From: Deltaproteobacteria bacterium
GTDB taxonomy: Bacteria; Myxococcota_A; Polyangia; Haliangiales; Haliangiaceae
DNA length: 8,188 bases
Assembly (NCBI GenBank): GCA_013696695.1
Contig: JACCYD010001220.1
Location: forward strand, 1-8,188
Direction of reading: 5' to 3'
Shown: in pieces, positions 6,279 through 8,188 of the stretch
Layout: every line of letters begins with the position of its first letter
Numbering within the stretch: the stretch's first letter is position 1
Made by a program: the position numbers and the translations under genes
The notes under the pieces: generated by a model
Seen by the model: the letters and a program-made list of their open reading frames with translations, nothing else
What the model was told of the DNA's origin: nothing
Databases searched by the model: none

Positions 6279-7646
6279 CTAACCGGGTGGGATCTCGAGG
6301 CCGACCGGTGGCGACACGGCCCGCATCAGCTTGGTGCTGCGTTTTCCAGCATAGGCGACCGGGACAATGACCCGGAACGTCGAGCCCTTGCCGACCGTCG
6401 AGTCGAGCTCGACCTTCGCCGCGAGGAGATTCGCGAGCCGCGCCACCAGCGCGAGTCCGAGGCCCACCCCGCCGAAGCCTTTGTCGTCGCCGCTTGCCGC
6501 CTGGCGAAACGGCTCGAAGATCCGCCGGCGGTCCTCCGGCGCGATGCCGATGCCGGTATCGGTGATCGCGAGCTCGACGGCGTCTCCGCGAGTGCCGGTC
6601 CGGCGGCGAGCCGAGATCGTGACGGTGCCCTTCTCCGGCGTGAACTTCACCGCGTTTGCGAGCAGGTTGATCAGGATGTGCGCGAGCCAGCGCTCGTCGG
6701 ATTCGATCTCCGGAAGATCGTCAGGCACGTCGACCTCGAGCGACATGTCCTTGGTGCCGACCACCCACGACGCCGATGCCGTCACGCGATCGACAAGCGC
6801 GGCGACATCGACCGGGCTCGGGCGCGCGTCGAGCTTGCCGGCATCGGCACGCGCGATCGCGAGCACGTCGTCGACCAGCGCGAGCAGCGTCTGCGCCGAG
6901 CGCTTGATCGACGCGCACGCATCCTTCTGCTTGTCGGTCACCGGGCCGTAGACGCCCGCGGCGATCACGTCCGAGAGGCCCTGCACGCCATGGATCGGGG
7001 TACGCAGCTCGTGCGTCATCGACGCCACGAACTGACTGCGTTGTGCTGCCGCCTGGATCAGCTCGGAGGTGCGCCTCTCGAGATCCGCTTCCTTCTTGCG
7101 CAGTAGCCGCAGCGTCGCCGCCGAGAACCACGCCGGAACCCCGACGACGAGCGCGCAGTACACGATCGAGATGATCGCGTAGCCGAGCGCCGGCACACCG
7201 CCCGGCGTGCCCGGCACTGGCGTCGGTGGCAACACGCCGGCGGTCATCAGCATCAACATCGTCGCGAACGACACGACGATCAGCCCCGACATCAGCAGCG
7301 TGACGCCGAGGTTCGACAGCAGCGACAGCACGGTCACCAGGATCACGTAGGTCGCGAGCAAGGGACTGTAAGGTCCGCCGGTGAAGTAGATCGCGGCGGT
7401 CAGCAGCGCGACGTCGGAGATCGAGTTCAGCCCTTGCGTCGCGAGCACGCCGCGCCCCTTGGCGAGCGAGAGCCACGCGAGCGTGTTGGTGACCAGCTTG
7501 ACCGCGATCAACCCCACGAACGCCCATCGCCACGGCGTGATATCGGCGGCGACGGCGAGCCCGGCGAGCCCAGCGAAGCCGATCGCGATCGCGAAGCCGG
7601 TCCAGATGCCGAACCACAGCCGCGGGCGATTCGCCGGCGTGGCCAT
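6279..7646 (-). CDS. Membrane sensor histidine kinase (about six membrane segments)
   Basis: A 455-residue inner-membrane kinase. Residues 10-180 hold about six hydrophobic segments (near 11-33, 40-61, 75-89, 96-113, 115-137 and 153-178) with very short loops, so there is no large periplasmic sensor domain. After a short linker helix comes the HisKA domain with MTHELRTP; H212 is the phosphorylation site. The ATPase domain has the N box with N331 (LLANAVKF), the G1 box DTGIGI from D363, FEPFRQ, and the G2 box GVGLGLAL from about 393. All catalytic boxes are intact, so it should autophosphorylate. A GGPYSPL motif at 90-96, between segments 3 and 4, resembles the GGxxNPF ubiquinone motif of RegB/PrrB. 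The ATG at 7646 is preferred because an AGG lies eight bases before it. A GTG at 7685 that overlaps the regulator's stop would add 13 residues. Its likely partner is the regulator just upstream. Confidence 0.92.
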   Translation of the reverse strand: MATPANRPRLWFGIWTGFAIAIGFAGLAGLAVAADITPWRWAFVGLIAVKLVTNTLAWLSLAKGRGVLATQGLNSISDVALLTAAIYFTGGPYSPLLATYVILVTVLSLLSNLGVTLLMSGLIVVSFATMLMLMTAGVLPPTPVPGTPGGVPALGYAIISIVYCALVVGVPAWFSAATLRLLRKKEADLERRTSELIQAAAQRSQFVASMTHELRTPIHGVQGLSDVIAAGVYGPVTDKQKDACASIKRSAQTLLALVDDVLAIARADAGKLDARPSPVDVAALVDRVTASASWVVGTKDMSLEVDVPDDLPEIESDERWLAHILINLLANAVKFTPEKGTVTISARRRTGTRGDAVELAITDTGIGIAPEDRRRIFEPFRQAASGDDKGFGGVGLGLALVARLANLLAAKVELDSTVGKGSTFRVIVPVAYAGKRSTKLMRAVSPPVGLEIPPG

Positions 7647-7684
7647 CTCGGCGACCTGCTCCGACAGAAACGCGAGCGCGCGCA

Positions 7685-8056
7685 CTACTTCTCGCCGAGC
7701 AGCTCGCGCACCTGCGAGAGCAGCGCGGCGAGATCGAACGGCTTGCTGAGGTAGCCGTCGGCGAGCGTTCCGAGCTGGACCGTGCGGCTCGACTGATCGC
7801 GATCGCTGTAGACGGCGCTCATCAGCAAGATCGGCGTCTTCCTGCCCCGGCTCTTCATCTCGCGCACCAGCTCGAAGCCGTTCTTGCGCGGCAGCTGGAC
7901 GTCGACGAGGCACAGATCGGGCGCCTCGGCATCGTAGCGCTCGATGCCCTCCGGCCCCGACGCCGCGCCGACGGTGGCGTAGCCATTCGCGGCGAGAAAG
8001 TCGGACAGGATCATCTGATTGATCGGGTCGTCCTCGACGACCAAGATCTTCTTCAC
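7685..8056 (-). CDS. Single-domain response regulator (CheY-like receiver)
   Basis: A 123-residue protein that consists of one receiver domain. It has the acidic pair D9/D10 in VVEDD, the phosphoacceptor D52 in LVDVQLP, the switch S80 in LLMSA and the conserved K105 in SKPF. All receiver residues are in place, so it can accept phosphate, presumably from the kinase encoded immediately after it (stop at 7685; the kinase ATG is 38 bases on). No DNA-binding or enzymatic output domain follows, so it must act through protein contact or in a phosphorelay. The start is GTG at 8056, the first usable start in this frame within the window, and the product opens with the canonical MKKILVVEDD. The ribosome site is weak. 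The gene begins 16 bases after the probable end of another minus-strand gene, which suggests a shared transcript. Confidence 0.93.
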   Translation of the reverse strand: MKKILVVEDDPINQMILSDFLAANGYATVGAASGPEGIERYDAEAPDLCLVDVQLPRKNGFELVREMKSRGRKTPILLMSAVYSDRDQSSRTVQLGTLADGYLSKPFDLAALLSQVRELLGEK

Positions 8057-8072
8057 TCGCGCAGCGTAGCAC

Positions 8073-8188
8073 TCAGCTGAAGCGATTGGAGGGCACCGGG
8101 CCGCCGGCCCACAGCCGGGACCGTGGGCCGGGTGCGGGCGGCCAGCCGGCAGCGACCAGCGCTTTCCAGCGATCGGGCTGATCGGCCT
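8073..8188 (-). CDS. Probable C-terminal end of an unidentified protein (runs off right edge)
   Basis: One minus-strand frame is open from the right edge to a TGA at 8075-8073 and gives 37 residues that include PDRWKALVAAGW and SRLWAGGPVPSNRFS. Its third codon positions are mostly G or C, as in the neighbouring genes, and it ends 16 bases before the response regulator, as an operon partner would. Two other minus-strand frames are also largely open, so the assignment rests on codon use and spacing. I do not recognise the protein; three tryptophans in 37 residues is the only notable trait. Confidence 0.45.
   Translation of the reverse strand, partial: ADQPDRWKALVAAGWPPAPGPRSRLWAGGPVPSNRFS
8104..8131. 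repeat. 9-base inverted repeat near the right edge
   Basis: CCGGCCCAC at 8104-8112 pairs perfectly with GTGGGCCGG at 8123-8131 across a 10-base loop. It lies within the probable C-terminal coding end of the upstream gene, about 50-75 bases ahead of the response regulator start. No T-run follows on either strand. It may be a processing or pausing hairpin, or chance in very GC-rich DNA. Confidence 0.3.

Noticed and set aside
6036..7106. Plus-strand open frame opposite the histidine kinase
   Set aside because: It is an antisense shadow: it crosses from the hypothetical gene through the intergenic gap into the kinase, is rich in Arg and Asp, and has no recognisable domain.
7647..7685. GTG start at 7685 for the histidine kinase
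   Set aside because: It is possible, because it overlaps the regulator's TAG, but the ATG at 7646 has a better-spaced AGG. It is kept as an alternative only.
7647..8072. Extension of the histidine kinase to a start at 8072
   Set aside because: The added part is an out-of-frame reading of the response regulator gene and is arginine-rich. Kinase character begins at the first membrane segment after 7646.

Overview
The window is GC-rich DNA with strong G/C third-position codon bias, packed genes and several GTG starts. The style of the ArgC, ArgB and M20 proteins, together with an injection-system-type AAA ATPase, points to a myxobacterium-like (Myxococcota) chromosome. That assignment is inference from protein style; no rRNA or other marker gene is present.

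Left part (1-2217): the start of a minus-strand M20 zinc peptidase runs off the left edge. Forty-three bases away and divergent from it is the plus-strand pair argC-argB, joined by a GTGA overlap. These encode the NADPH-dependent reductase and the kinase of arginine biosynthesis, steps 3 and 2 in pathway order.

Middle (2231-6203): three minus-strand genes converge on argB with only 13 bases between. In transcription order they are a 403-residue protein of unknown function (charged N-terminal tail, one hydrophobic segment, no cysteine), a 255-residue helical-repeat (TPR-like) protein, and a 653-residue AAA+ ATPase with one degenerate and one intact ATPase module. The last two overlap by ATGA. 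The ATPase resembles those that accompany extracellular contractile injection systems (eCIS). No tail-tube, sheath or baseplate gene is visible. This trio is the least explained part of the window and could be a detached ATPase/adaptor/substrate module.

Right part (6279-8188): also on the minus strand, a single-domain response regulator is followed directly by a membrane histidine kinase with about six membrane segments. Sixteen bases upstream of the regulator is the probable C-terminal end of another gene that enters from the right edge.

No tRNA, rRNA, CRISPR array, insertion sequence or convincing intrinsic terminator was found. No gene-free stretch exceeds 75 bases.
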